Shown: piece by piece, positions 53,082 to 62,566 of the stretch
How positions within the stretch are numbered: the stretch's first letter is position 1
Layout: every line of letters begins with the position of its first letter
Assembly: GCA_046049675.1 (NCBI GenBank)
Contig: JBJORA010000018.1
Span: forward strand, 1-64,000
From: CAIXQW01 sp046049675
GTDB lineage: Bacteria; Bacteroidota; Bacteroidia; Chitinophagales; Chitinophagaceae
Direction: 5' to 3'
Length of the DNA stretch: 64,000 nucleotides
The notes under the pieces: model-generated
What the model was told of the DNA's origin: nothing
Seen by the model: the letters and a program-made list of their open reading frames with translations, nothing else
Databases searched by the model: none
Made by a program: the position numbers and the translations under genes

Positions 53082-53725
53082 TGAGCAGTAAAGAGGCAAT
53101 ACTATCTAAAATTCGCGCTGGCTTGGCTAAGGGTAAAGTGCCTATGCCTTTCCCTGAAGTTGATGGCGATAGCGCTAATCCTTTTGTAGATAAAACAAGT
53201 GAGCATGGTAGTTTAGATGTACTATTTGCCACAGAGTTTAGCGCCTTGGGTGGCAAGTTTATGTATTGCAGCAGCCACCAAGAGTTTGTTCAGCACTTAC
53301 GCAGTTTAGCAGAAACCAATGCGTGGCAGCAAGTATTTTGCCAAGAAGGAAGTTTGCTCAACAATTTTACTGAAGACGATTTGCCCTTCATTAAGACGGG
53401 TAACTACGATGGCAATTTAGATGCGGCGATTACTTTTTGCAAATACGCAGTTGCACGCACAGGCAGCTTAATCATTACGAGTGATACCGCTAGCGGCCGA
53501 GCATTGCCTGTGTACACACCTATTCATATCTGCGTAGTTAAACCACAGCAGCTTGTATTTGATATTGGCGATGCGCTTAAGGCAGCTCAAGCAGAGTATG
53601 GCAATGCTTTACCGAGTATGCTCAATATTGCAACGGGGCCTAGCCGCACAGCTGATATCGAGAAGACGCTTGTAGTAGGCGTGCATGGCCCGAAGGAAGT
53701 GTATGTAATGTTTACAGACTACTAG
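53081..53725 (+). CDS. LUD domain (LutC/YkgG-type) protein
   Basis: A 214-residue member of the LUD (DUF162) family, whose best-known members LutB/LutC take part in lactate oxidation. Family features include an N-terminal ILSKIRAGL, the ARTGSLIITSDTASGRALP segment, and GPSRTADIEKTLVVGVHGP at the end. LutA and LutB are not nearby. Position after ftsH with overlapping stop/start (TAATG) is a conserved neighbourhood in Bacteroidota and suggests a role other than lactate use. Converges with the sigma-factor gene after ten bases. Confidence 0.88.
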   Translation: MSSKEAILSKIRAGLAKGKVPMPFPEVDGDSANPFVDKTSEHGSLDVLFATEFSALGGKFMYCSSHQEFVQHLRSLAETNAWQQVFCQEGSLLNNFTEDDLPFIKTGNYDGNLDAAITFCKYAVARTGSLIITSDTASGRALPVYTPIHICVVKPQQLVFDIGDALKAAQAEYGNALPSMLNIATGPSRTADIEKTLVVGVHGPKEVYVMFTDY

Positions 53726-53735
53726 TAGTCGAGCA

Positions 53736-54320
53736 TTACAATACTAACTCACGCTCCTTTACCATTTTTCTTAAATTGATAAGACCATAGCGCATGCGAC
53801 CCAAGCAAGTGTTGATGCTGCTTTTAGTTTCCTCAGCAATCTCCTTGAAGCTAAGTTCGCCAAATATGCGCATTGTAATTACCTCGCGCTGATCTTGCGG
53901 TAGTTTGCATAATAACTCGCGAATGCGATAAGCACTTTGCGCACTCATCAACTTATCTTCATAGCTATCGTCGGCAAGTTTAATGAAGTCAAAGATGTCT
54001 TTGCCGCCATTGGCAGTGCTAACTGTTGTGTGCTTGCCATTACTACGGAAATGATCCATGCATAAGTTGCGAGCAATTCGGTTTAACCAAGCGGTAAGCT
54101 TACCATCGTTTACATAGTCGTTGCTTCTAATTTTAGCAACGGCACGAATATAGGTTTCCTGCATAAGGTCGTTGGCCAATTCGCGATTACGTACAAGATA
54201 GTAAATGGTACTCAATACCTTGTCTTGCGTGCGATAAACTAATTCGTCTAAGGCTGTAGTTTCGCCTGCTGCATAGGCTTCTACTAATTCTTGCTCAGTG
54301 AGATTTTTGTACTTTAACAT
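53736..54320 (-). CDS. ECF-type RNA polymerase sigma factor
   Basis: The start is set at MLKYKNLTEQELV (54320) rather than 54344. The 194-residue protein has sigma region 2 (ALDELVYRTQDKVLSTIYYL, DLMQETYIRA, AWLNRIARNLCMDHFR) and region 4 (LPQDQREVITMRIFGELSFK, then EIAEETKSSINTCLGRMRYG). There is a linker rather than a region 3. No anti-sigma factor gene is adjacent, so its control is unknown; it could act in trans through RseP-type proteolysis. The 331-base space upstream to 54652 shows no gene. Confidence 0.92.
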   Translation of the reverse strand: MLKYKNLTEQELVEAYAAGETTALDELVYRTQDKVLSTIYYLVRNRELANDLMQETYIRAVAKIRSNDYVNDGKLTAWLNRIARNLCMDHFRSNGKHTTVSTANGGKDIFDFIKLADDSYEDKLMSAQSAYRIRELLCKLPQDQREVITMRIFGELSFKEIAEETKSSINTCLGRMRYGLINLRKMVKERELVL

Positions 54321-54651
54321 AGCTCTTCTTGTTTTTGAATACACGTATTGCGCAGTGGCTAACTTGTATTTGTAGTGAAGTAGAAGTGTTTGCTATATTG
54401 TACCTTTTGTTGTTTGTTTTACTGAACCAGTAAAATTTCAATACGAAGGTGCAACAAATTCAAATACAAAATTCACGTGTAGAAGAAGCTTACACAAAAC
54501 TGACAATTTTTGCGCAGTCTTTAACACTTACGTAAATTCATGCAAATGCAGCAATGGCGGTACTTTTGCGCTATGCGATGCTTGTTAATTATTCAACGGA
54601 CTTTAGCGTTTTCTTACAGTTTTTTTAACAGAGCAAGGGGCGTTTCAGGGC

Positions 54652-55551
54652 CTAAAATTCTTCCACAGTCATCTCGCGATTGATGCCAATAGCCACTTTA
54701 TTACCGTCACCTATAGCAATTGCAATGGTGCGCATAGCTTGAGTACAGTCGCCACAAGCATAAACGCCATAAATGTTGGTGGCACCCCATTCGTTTGCAA
54801 CAATTAACCCATCTGCGCTTAGTTGCACGCCCAAAGCATCTACATGTTCGCAGTGTTGCATATTGAGCGGCCTTGTAAAGATGCGATCAACTTTGTATTG
54901 CTGTCCGTTACTACATTTTATGGTATGTAAAACACCGTTGTCGTGTTCTACTTCTGCTATATCGTGTGTTACAATATTTATATTGTGCTGTTGCAATTTT
55001 TTGACATGATCCTCGCTTAAATTGCTTGGCCCATTGCTGAAGATTGTAATTTGTTTAGACCATTGCAAGAGATTACTTGCTGCTAAGTAGGCGTGCTCGC
55101 CATTGGCTAGTAAGGCAAAGCGCATGTGTGCAGCTTCAAAGCCGTGGCAGTAGGGGCAGTGCACTACAGTTTTGCCCCAACAAGCTTGCAAGCCTTTAAT
55201 GTTTGGTAAAATATCTAAAACACCAGTTGCAAAAATTATTTTTCTACTTGTAAAGTGTTGGCTTGCAGTAGCCACAGTAAAACTATTGTCGATTTCTCTA
55301 CGCACAGCTAAGGCTTCTTCATGTACAAGCTTTACAGTTTTGTAGTGCAGTAATTGCTGTATTGCTTTTTGCTTAAGCTCTGCTGGAGGAATACCATCGT
55401 AAGACAGCATATTATGCGCCACATCCACAACCGCATTGGCTGGCTTGCCGCTATCTAGTACAAGTACTTTGCGTAAAGCGCGCCCTAATGCAAGCGCAGC
55501 ACTAAGGCCTGCGTAGCTACCACCAATGATAATTACATCGTATTGCAACAT
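54652..55551 (-). CDS. thioredoxin reductase-like FAD/NAD(P) oxidoreductase
   Basis: The 299-residue flavoprotein has an N-terminal FAD-binding loop GGSYAGLSAAL (10-20), ATGVLDILP near 108-116, and a CPYC motif at 132-135, as in thioredoxin reductases. The second FAD motif, VYACGDCTQAMRTIAIAIGD, is near 262-281. The NADPH domain is compact and its GxGxxA element is weak (LANGEHAYLAAS). It may reduce a thioredoxin-like partner or act in dithiol metabolism. A TlpA-like gene lies 88 bases upstream on the same strand but is separated by a terminator. Confidence 0.88.
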   Translation of the reverse strand: MLQYDVIIIGGSYAGLSAALALGRALRKVLVLDSGKPANAVVDVAHNMLSYDGIPPAELKQKAIQQLLHYKTVKLVHEEALAVRREIDNSFTVATASQHFTSRKIIFATGVLDILPNIKGLQACWGKTVVHCPYCHGFEAAHMRFALLANGEHAYLAASNLLQWSKQITIFSNGPSNLSEDHVKKLQQHNINIVTHDIAEVEHDNGVLHTIKCSNGQQYKVDRIFTRPLNMQHCEHVDALGVQLSADGLIVANEWGATNIYGVYACGDCTQAMRTIAIAIGDGNKVAIGINREMTVEEF

Positions 55552-55591
55552 GTGGCTAAGTTAGGTATAGGAATTAGATTTTCTTTAAACG

Positions 55592-55618
55592 AAAAAAGCC
55601 AGCGATTAAGCTGGCTTT
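55592..55618 (-). terminator. rho-independent terminator after the TlpA-like gene
   Basis: AAAGCCAGC-GATTAA-GCTGGCTTT, preceded on the plus strand by a run of A that gives TTTTTT after the stem on the minus strand. Confidence 0.85.
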
Positions 55619-55639
55619 CTAAAAAAATGTATTTTAATC

Positions 55640-56140
55640 TTATTGCTTCTTAGCAACGAGTTCTTTTACTTTTTCGTAAAGCTCGTTTTCGCCACCTTCT
55701 TCGTAACCAGTGTGCATATACACGATATTGCCTTCTTGGTCTACGATGATAGTAAACGGCACATTGCTAAAGTTAAGGCTACGCTTCAAGTCGCTGTTTG
55801 GGTCTAACAATACAGGGAAAGTCCAACCTTGTGTTTTAGCATATGTTTTTACCATAGCCGTAGCACGCGCATCGTCGATACTTACAGCCATGTAATTGAA
55901 GTCTGTTTCTTTTTGCCACTCAGGTAATTTTGTTTTGATGGCCTTAATCTCTTGCTTACAAGGAATACACCATGTAGCCCAAAAGCTTACCATAGTAACT
56001 TTACCTTTTTCAAAAGCGTCGTTAAAGGCAACTTTTTTACCTTCTAGATTACGTACACTTGTTGTTGGCAATTTTTTTGTTTGACCAAAACTAACAAGCG
56101 CTATAGCGCATGCAATTGTTGTAAGTATTATCTTCTTCAT
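55640..56140 (-). CDS. TlpA-like thioredoxin-fold protein, exported
   Basis: The 166-residue protein has a signal peptide (MKKIILTTIACAIALVSFGQ), then a thioredoxin fold with active site WATWCIPCKQE (Cys58, Cys61). The cis-Pro region is NVPFTIIVDQEGNIVY. TlpA/ResA-like proteins reduce disulfides in the periplasm, for example in cytochrome c maturation. The ACP-free exported form and single-gene unit suggest a general thiol oxidoreductase. It has its own terminator. Confidence 0.92.
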   Translation of the reverse strand: MKKIILTTIACAIALVSFGQTKKLPTTSVRNLEGKKVAFNDAFEKGKVTMVSFWATWCIPCKQEIKAIKTKLPEWQKETDFNYMAVSIDDARATAMVKTYAKTQGWTFPVLLDPNSDLKRSLNFSNVPFTIIVDQEGNIVYMHTGYEEGGENELYEKVKELVAKKQ

Positions 56141-56248
56141 AATTTGTAGTAAAACTATGTAAAAAACTGTGCCACGTTACCTAAAGCATGCGCTGTTAAC
56201 AACAGATTTGAAAAGCCAGGCAAAAGCATAGCTAATTCATACTACTTT

Positions 56249-58429
56249 TTACAAACCTGCCGCAATTCGCTCTTGCTCGCGGTATTTACGAACGTTGTCA
56301 GCTTGCTTGCGCCATGCTTCACCGTTAACAGTGTCTCTCATCAATTTGTAGGTCTTGCCTATCATTTCACAGCTCAATACTGCGCCAAGGCTAAGGCTAT
56401 CGCTATGATATCCTTTGGCTAACCACTGAATCGCTTCAGCATGGCGACCTTTAGTGCCAACAAGTGCACCAAGATTGTTCATGTAATCGATAACGGTGCT
56501 ATCTCTGCGATGTGCGCCCATAAAGTACTTTTCTGCACTGTCTAATAACACCGGTATATTTCTACGCAAAGCTTGCTCGAAGTATACCGTGCCCAAGTTA
56601 TTCATAAACACAGGGTTTGTGCTATCCTCGAAGTGTGCTTTTAGATAGTACTTATTGGCACTGTCTAAAAAGTAATAACGTCTTGTGCTGTCAGCAAAAT
56701 CTTGCGCTATAGGACCATAGCTAGATAAACCATTATTATTACCGCCTAAAGCCAAAGAACCCAACGATCGTGGATCACCTTTATATAAATTATAGAAGGC
56801 CTTACCTAATTGATTATAACCATCACTAGGCAATGCAGGATAGAAACCTAGGCTTCGTCTAAATGTGGCAATGGCCTCTAGATTAGCACTTAATGCTTCT
56901 GCTGAGGTTTTGCCTTCTGCGTACTCGTTACTCGTTATGTGATTGCCCCAATAGAACATCAAGTGTGTGCTGTTGGGATAGTCTTTGATGTCGTGCTCAA
57001 ACAGGTGACGATCGCGACGCCATTCATGATTACGCTGATATGCTTTGATAGCAAATGGTACACCAAAAATTAAAACGGCAGCCAACATCAAAGGATGTGC
57101 CTTAAGATTATTCATGAAGCTCATTGCTTGCCATTCTTTCTTAGCGTAGCCAAATAAATAGTAAACCGCAGCTGCAACAGCAACAGCCCAACCAAGACTA
57201 GGCATAAACATCAAACGATCGCCAAAGCTTGTACCAATTACAATAAAGAAGTTACTGATGATACTACTGCTAATCAAGAACCACCAAATGCCAAAACCAA
57301 TCACAGTTTTCTTTTTGATGGTGTAAATACCATAAGCAATAATTGCAGCAAAGAAGATGAACGAGGCCCAGAAGTAAAGACTGCTAAAGTCTTGCACATT
57401 TACACTGGCGTAGCTATAGTCGCAGCTCAATGTAATAGGTAGAAACAATTTGTACACGTAGTAGCCCATCAAATAAATTACCGTAGGGTAGAATAAGTGC
57501 CACTGATAGCTATCCATTTTTGTTTGATCGGCACGTGTTAATGCTAACACATTATCAAGCGCACTAGGCGGTTTCATTGGGCCGTACTTGCCAATGGCAT
57601 TGTCGCGCGCTAACATAAACAAACCAAAGCCAATTGCAATAGTTGCACCAGCAATGACCAGTTGCTTTACACTTGCATTATGGAAGTAATAGAGTGTGAG
57701 CGGAATTAATCCAATCGCTACAACGTTACTTTCTTTACTAAACATACCCACCATAAAACAAATAAACGCAGGCAGGATATACATAATTTTATTTTTGTCT
57801 ACATAAATCTGCATAAAGCGTATTGCAGCCATTGTGCCTAGCATACCTAGTATCTCATCTAAACTTTTTACGTTGGCAACAACTTCGCTATGGATGGGAT
57901 GCACTGCATATAAAATTGTGATAGACATAGCTAGCAGCCAATTGCGTTTGAGCGCATGATACAGTACTAAGTAAATCATTAGGCAACACAGCACATACAC
58001 GAGGATATTGATCTTGTGAAAAAATGTTGGGTCGCCATTGCTTACTTGCCATTGCCAAGCAAAAAGTGCTTTAGGCAAAGGACGATAAAGGCTGTTCTCC
58101 AAATCGGTAACATCACCATTACGCAAGGCAGTTGTAAAAATCTTTTTTAGGTTATCTATACCAATGCCATTTTTGGTTACTTTATTGGCTTTAATAATAC
58201 CGTGATCATCTAGTACAAATGCATTGTCCTTTGAATTAAAGAAGACGGCAAGTGCTACAAGACAGCACAAAATAGCAGCCACCCACTTATTGCGTTTAAG
58301 TGTTTTACCTGTTAAATCTGCAGCAGCAATAGGCTCTTGCACTGGTGCTGGCTTTGCTGCAACCTTTACTGGCGCTTTCTTTACAATAGGCGCTGGTGCG
58401 GGCTGCTGAGGTTTTTTTCCTTTACTCAT
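56249..58429 (-). CDS. TMTC-like membrane glycosyltransferase with TPR repeats
   Basis: The start is set at MSKGKKPQQ (58429), as the longer frame to 58678 overlaps the chrA promoter and reads as noise. The 726-residue protein has a Pro/Ala/Lys-rich N-terminus, then about ten membrane segments. GT-C-type motifs include FVLDDHGII near 70, SLYRPLP and HPIHSEVVANVKSLDEIL near 165. A C-terminal soluble region from ~520 carries TPRs (NPVFMNNLGTVYFEQAL, VIDYMNNLGALV). This is the layout of TMTC O-mannosyltransferases, with the TPRs outside the membrane. Its acceptor is unknown; exported surface proteins are plausible. Divergent from chrA. Confidence 0.82.
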   Translation of the reverse strand: MSKGKKPQQPAPAPIVKKAPVKVAAKPAPVQEPIAAADLTGKTLKRNKWVAAILCCLVALAVFFNSKDNAFVLDDHGIIKANKVTKNGIGIDNLKKIFTTALRNGDVTDLENSLYRPLPKALFAWQWQVSNGDPTFFHKINILVYVLCCLMIYLVLYHALKRNWLLAMSITILYAVHPIHSEVVANVKSLDEILGMLGTMAAIRFMQIYVDKNKIMYILPAFICFMVGMFSKESNVVAIGLIPLTLYYFHNASVKQLVIAGATIAIGFGLFMLARDNAIGKYGPMKPPSALDNVLALTRADQTKMDSYQWHLFYPTVIYLMGYYVYKLFLPITLSCDYSYASVNVQDFSSLYFWASFIFFAAIIAYGIYTIKKKTVIGFGIWWFLISSSIISNFFIVIGTSFGDRLMFMPSLGWAVAVAAAVYYLFGYAKKEWQAMSFMNNLKAHPLMLAAVLIFGVPFAIKAYQRNHEWRRDRHLFEHDIKDYPNSTHLMFYWGNHITSNEYAEGKTSAEALSANLEAIATFRRSLGFYPALPSDGYNQLGKAFYNLYKGDPRSLGSLALGGNNNGLSSYGPIAQDFADSTRRYYFLDSANKYYLKAHFEDSTNPVFMNNLGTVYFEQALRRNIPVLLDSAEKYFMGAHRRDSTVIDYMNNLGALVGTKGRHAEAIQWLAKGYHSDSLSLGAVLSCEMIGKTYKLMRDTVNGEAWRKQADNVRKYREQERIAAGL

Positions 58430-58516
58430 AGTATTGTATACAGCTTTGCAAGATAAATTATTATCTGCATTGAAGCCTACCACAGGCACTTGTTTGTACG
58501 GAGATGAGCGTTTTTC

Positions 58517-59758
58517 TTGGAATTTTACTACCTTAGTGCAACCTACTTGAGTATTATTAGGCATATACCTTTCTTGAAGGCGGTGGCAAAGTATGCCTGC
58601 ACGGCTTTTGGTGGACCTAGTGCCCATATAGGCGCTATGACCAAAACCTTTGTGCAGCAAAGGCGCGATGTAAGTCAAACGGAGCTAACCGAAATATTTA
58701 GTTTTTGCCAAATGCTACCAGGGCCAAGTAGTACCCAAACAATTACTTTGATAGGTTACAAACGTGGTGGACCTAGGCTAGCCGTACTTACCTTATTGGT
58801 ATGGATGCTGCCCGCGTGTTTACTCATGACGAGTTATGCGCTGCTGCTTACACATGTTAAAGACGCCGAGCGCATTGCTAATCTACTCCGGTTTGTGCAA
58901 CCGATGGCAATAGGTTTTTTGATTTATGCCATCGTAAAGGCAATGCAATCGAGTATCAAGCACGTTGCAACATTTGCCATAATGCTTGTAGCAGCCTTGG
59001 TAACAGTGCTATTGCGATCGCCTTGGGTATTTCCATGTTTGCTTGTGGTGGGTAGTATTGTAAGCAATGCAAGTAGCAAGCGCATACCAGATATTGCAGG
59101 TACGCGCAAACCTATCAAGTGGGTGAACCTTGTATGGTTTTTTATTTGCTTTGCCGTAATTGCAACCTTAAGTGAGTTAGCTAGGCTGGGGCATTGGCAA
59201 AATGCGCGACTCTTTAATATGTTTGAAAACTTTTATCGTTTTGGCAGCTTAACCTGGGGAGGCGGCCATGCCTTAATGCCTATTATGCACGAACAATTTA
59301 TTGCATTGCCAATTAAACGTGGGGTAGAACCGTGGCTTAATAATCAACAGTTTTTAACTGGCTTTGGTATGATGAATAGCGTGCCTGGCCCTGTGTTTAG
59401 TGTAAGTGCTTATGTAGGCGCTATTGCCATGCAGCCTAATGGCCTAGTGTATCAACTGCTTGGAGCACTTGTTGCATCAGTCGGTGTGTTTTTGCCAAGT
59501 ACTTTACTGGTATTCTTTCTGTTTCCGCTTTATAACAATTTAAAGCAAAATACTAGAATTTTTCGTGCTTTAGAAGGTATAACAGCCGTAGTAATTGGTA
59601 CAATGTGTGCTAGCGTTTTTATTCTAGCCAAAACTTTACAACTCGATCTTGTGAATTGCACTGTGATTGCAGCAACATTTTTAGTCTTACAATTTACAAA
59701 ATTACCTGCGCCTGTTTGGGTACTTATATGCATTCTTGCTGCTGCATTAATGCCATAG
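58517..59758 (+). CDS. chrA: chromate transporter, long-chain ChrA
   Basis: The 413-residue protein has two homologous CHR halves. The first has FGGPSAHIGAM near 31-41 and LPGPSSTQTITLIGY; the second has TWGGGHALMPIMHEQF and NSVPGPVFSVSAYVG. There are about ten hydrophobic helices. ChrA exports chromate by a proton-linked mechanism and is often kept in genomes without chromate stress. No ATG lies before the conserved start; TTG at 58517 or 58574 are candidates, so the N-terminus is uncertain. Confidence 0.9.
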   Translation: MEFYYLSATYLSIIRHIPFLKAVAKYACTAFGGPSAHIGAMTKTFVQQRRDVSQTELTEIFSFCQMLPGPSSTQTITLIGYKRGGPRLAVLTLLVWMLPACLLMTSYALLLTHVKDAERIANLLRFVQPMAIGFLIYAIVKAMQSSIKHVATFAIMLVAALVTVLLRSPWVFPCLLVVGSIVSNASSKRIPDIAGTRKPIKWVNLVWFFICFAVIATLSELARLGHWQNARLFNMFENFYRFGSLTWGGGHALMPIMHEQFIALPIKRGVEPWLNNQQFLTGFGMMNSVPGPVFSVSAYVGAIAMQPNGLVYQLLGALVASVGVFLPSTLLVFFLFPLYNNLKQNTRIFRALEGITAVVIGTMCASVFILAKTLQLDLVNCTVIAATFLVLQFTKLPAPVWVLICILAAALMP

Positions 59759-59774
59759 TCCTTATCTTTGGACT

Positions 59775-60782
59775 ATGAAAAAGTATGTTTTAAGTTTATG
59801 TATGTTGTGTTTTGCAGTATTGGCAAATGCACAAGCAATTAAATTTTACACTTTTGAAAGCGACAGCGCTGCGTATGTACCTATTACGGGAGGCACAAAT
59901 GCTACTGGCGGAACAACTTGGGATGATCCGGCTTTTACAGCGCCATTGGGTTTTCAGTTTAAGTTTTTTGGTGACAGCAGTACGACCTTGTATGCCGATA
60001 GCTTGTTTAATTCTGCTGCTATATTTACTATCAAGCCATTTTCACTAACGAGCACTTCTGTAAACTTACTAGCAGCACTAAGTGCAGATTTAAGGGACGC
60101 AAGCGACAGTTTAAACTTGTCGCCGATAACGTATAAAACAGAAGGCACTGCTCCAAACAGAATATTTAAGCTCCAATACGAAAATGCTCATTTCTTTGGC
60201 GACACAACAGGCAGCAATATGAATGCGCAAGTCTGGTTGCATGAAGGTACTAACTGGATTGAAACACGTTTTGGCCCAGCTACATACAATACATCTTCAT
60301 TTAGCTTGTACGACCCAGAGTACGGCCCAGGCATGGTTATTATTGATAGACTATCTTTTCTTACAGGCAATGTAACTAAAGCATACTTTGTAAGAGATGA
60401 TCCAAATACACCTAATTGGGATAGTATGAGCGGCGTAATTGCCGGCCCTGAAGACTTTCCTGGCGTGGACGACCATCCGTCTCTTGGTACCATTTGGCGT
60501 TTCAAGCCTGTTGTAGAAATAGTGTTTCCTGCAAATGTTTCTAATGCTAAGGTCAATGAGGTATGTACTATTACTAATATTGGCCGCGTTCTACATCTCA
60601 ACAATAAAATGCAACATACCGTACAAGTTGCCATGTACAGTGCAGATGGCAAGTGTGTATTGCAGCGTAAAGTTGAGCAAGGCAAGCAGCAATATGATGC
60701 AAGTAATTTGCCAGCTGGTGTTTACAAAGTAGTAGTAAATAGTACCGATGCGAAAGGTGTGTATAGTTTGATGTTGCAGTAA
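59775..60782 (+). CDS. T9SS-secreted protein of unknown function
   Basis: Signal peptide MKKYVLSLCMLCFAVLANAQ. The mature domain (~20-255) is beta-rich (GFQFKFFGDSSTTLYADSL, WLHEGTNWIETRFGPA), with no known catalytic motif. Residues ~262-335 are a T9SS type A sorting domain (VQVAMYSADGKCVLQRKV, ASNLPAGVYKVVVNS). It should be carried across the outer membrane. It starts 16 bases after chrA ends. Confidence 0.85.
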   Translation: MKKYVLSLCMLCFAVLANAQAIKFYTFESDSAAYVPITGGTNATGGTTWDDPAFTAPLGFQFKFFGDSSTTLYADSLFNSAAIFTIKPFSLTSTSVNLLAALSADLRDASDSLNLSPITYKTEGTAPNRIFKLQYENAHFFGDTTGSNMNAQVWLHEGTNWIETRFGPATYNTSSFSLYDPEYGPGMVIIDRLSFLTGNVTKAYFVRDDPNTPNWDSMSGVIAGPEDFPGVDDHPSLGTIWRFKPVVEIVFPANVSNAKVNEVCTITNIGRVLHLNNKMQHTVQVAMYSADGKCVLQRKVEQGKQQYDASNLPAGVYKVVVNSTDAKGVYSLMLQ

Positions 60783-60826
60783 TGCAATAGTTGTAGGCAA
60801 AGCAGGAAGACACTAAAGACATAAAA

Positions 60827-61639
60827 GTGAAGTACATAATTCTTACTTTCTGTTTACTTATAAATCTTCATACAATTGCAAGGCCAATAATAATTGACAT
60901 TTCTAACCTCTTAGGTTCAGCAAAGTATATTGACGAAGTTGTTATTACTAATTATGACGGGAAAGGAAAAGTTTACATTAGATCACTAATCCTAAAGGAC
61001 ACTATTAATAGTGCCTCTTGTGGACGACAAATTACTAATGGCTGGAAATTCCCTTACAAACAGCAAGAAGATAATTGGACAGAAAATCAACCTTTCATTG
61101 GTGATACCGTTTTGGTAGTTATTGACGGCTATGACAGAATAAAAGTTTACGGCAAGAGAATTAAGGGCGACTTTAGACTTTGGTCGCCATCAATGTCTAG
61201 GAGCTTGGCTCTTTTTAGATTTGAAAGTCCGATTAAACCGATTGAAGTGTCAAAGCAATTTACTAGTAGTGACACAAGTAGTTTTATGGCATGCTGGGAC
61301 GGGTGCTTAATTCCAACTGATAAACTAGATTCGCTCGTCCAAAAGTATAAAGCAAATTTATCAACAAAGATCAATTCAATTAGTTTGACACAATTTAAGG
61401 GTGAGCCAACATACTCAATATTTTACAATGACACATTACTCTACTTTAGCGACTTAACTTGGACAAATGAACCTCCGGGCAAACTGCACAGCTTGCTTCT
61501 AAGCTATAGTAATGGGAAAATTCTTGAAATCATTCCAGCTATTGACGAACAACATCCTAGGCAATTTAGTGACGAACGTAAGTTTGATTTGGATAAGGTC
61601 AAGCAAATGAAAATTCAAGAAATAAGATGGATTGAATGA
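60827..61639 (+). CDS. exported hypothetical protein
   Basis: A 270-residue frame starting with GTG at 60827. The N-terminus (MKYIILTFCLLINLHTIARP) looks like a signal peptide. Beta strands dominate the first half (YIDEVVITNYDGKGKVYIR, TVLVVIDGYDRIKVYGKRIK). Two Cys (ACWDGC) near 155 may form a disulfide. There is no T9SS domain or known family. Same strand as the T9SS gene after 44 bases. Confidence 0.6.
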   Translation: MKYIILTFCLLINLHTIARPIIIDISNLLGSAKYIDEVVITNYDGKGKVYIRSLILKDTINSASCGRQITNGWKFPYKQQEDNWTENQPFIGDTVLVVIDGYDRIKVYGKRIKGDFRLWSPSMSRSLALFRFESPIKPIEVSKQFTSSDTSSFMACWDGCLIPTDKLDSLVQKYKANLSTKINSISLTQFKGEPTYSIFYNDTLLYFSDLTWTNEPPGKLHSLLLSYSNGKILEIIPAIDEQHPRQFSDERKFDLDKVKQMKIQEIRWIE

Positions 61640-61789
61640 TAAAGTAGCAAAAACTCTTTCTAAAATAGGGTTTGCTATAATCGCAACAGCTTTGCCTGCA
61701 ATGTTTTTGTACTATAGATGAGGCTCTCTTAAAGTATATGAAATTGCACTTAAAAGCCCTTCTTTGGCAAGGTGCTAATTGTCAGCCAT

Positions 61790-62566
61790 CTACATCAACA
61801 TATTCCATAGCGTTCTGCTAAGCCAACGCTTGTTCCACTCGTTAGCGGCTTCGCTTACTGCTTTAGTTAAGCTACGGTAGGTGTGCTTTGTGCCTTTGCT
61901 TGGTGGTATTAAATCTGCAGGCAATACGGCAGTTGTATTAACTTCTTTTGCGATGTAGGTTGTGAATGTACGAGGTACATGTACACATAGTACCATGCCA
62001 GGCAAACCCGCAAAACTTTGTGGTCCGCTACTACAAGCTATTGCATCGGTATAATAGGCTATCACAAATACAGTATCAAACATCATGGTGGTGGCTTTGC
62101 GGCAATTGTATCCAGCAAATTGTTTGAATTCATTTGTAAGCTTCCATTCAACTTTAGGAATACTATCCTGCACAAGGGCCAGCATTTCAAACACTTGTTT
62201 ACTAGCTACAAGCTTGCCCGTATTGAGGTTCTTGTGCATTACATATTCTTCGTCGTCGTTGCCACGAAAGAAGAAACCACCGCGCTCATTAGGATCTTTT
62301 GGTGGCTGTGTTTTGCTTTTACGATATACGCTTATACTGTCGTTGAAGGCTAAATCAAAATTGACAATCGCATACTTTGGATTTTCTTTTTTATAGCGTG
62401 TAATCCAGCCTTGATCTTCGTTTTGATTGTACGACTCCATCATTTTGTGCATATTAACTTTGCGCTCAAATAGGATAGTGCCGCTATTAATAATTTGCTG
62501 CGCACACAGCTGCGTATTGCTAAGCAATAGAACTGCACAACAAGTAAAAATTACTTTTCTAGTCAT
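61790..62566 (-). CDS. GLPGLI family protein
   Basis: A 258-residue exported protein, start at MTRKVIFTCCAVLLLS (62566), with the defining segment SFAGLPGMVLCVHVP near residue 195. The central YNCRKATTMMFDTVFVIAYY matches the family's usual 'GYxCxKA' element. Function of the family is unknown, but its genes usually lie beside TonB-dependent or outer-membrane barrel genes, as here: its start overlaps the end of the upstream barrel gene by eight bases, so they are co-transcribed. Confidence 0.88.
   Translation of the reverse strand: MTRKVIFTCCAVLLLSNTQLCAQQIINSGTILFERKVNMHKMMESYNQNEDQGWITRYKKENPKYAIVNFDLAFNDSISVYRKSKTQPPKDPNERGGFFFRGNDDEEYVMHKNLNTGKLVASKQVFEMLALVQDSIPKVEWKLTNEFKQFAGYNCRKATTMMFDTVFVIAYYTDAIACSSGPQSFAGLPGMVLCVHVPRTFTTYIAKEVNTTAVLPADLIPPSKGTKHTYRSLTKAVSEAANEWNKRWLSRTLWNMLM

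Noticed and set aside
58430..58678. N-terminal extension of the TMTC-like protein
   Set aside because: The extra 83 residues have no family similarity and overlap the promoter and start of chrA on the other strand.
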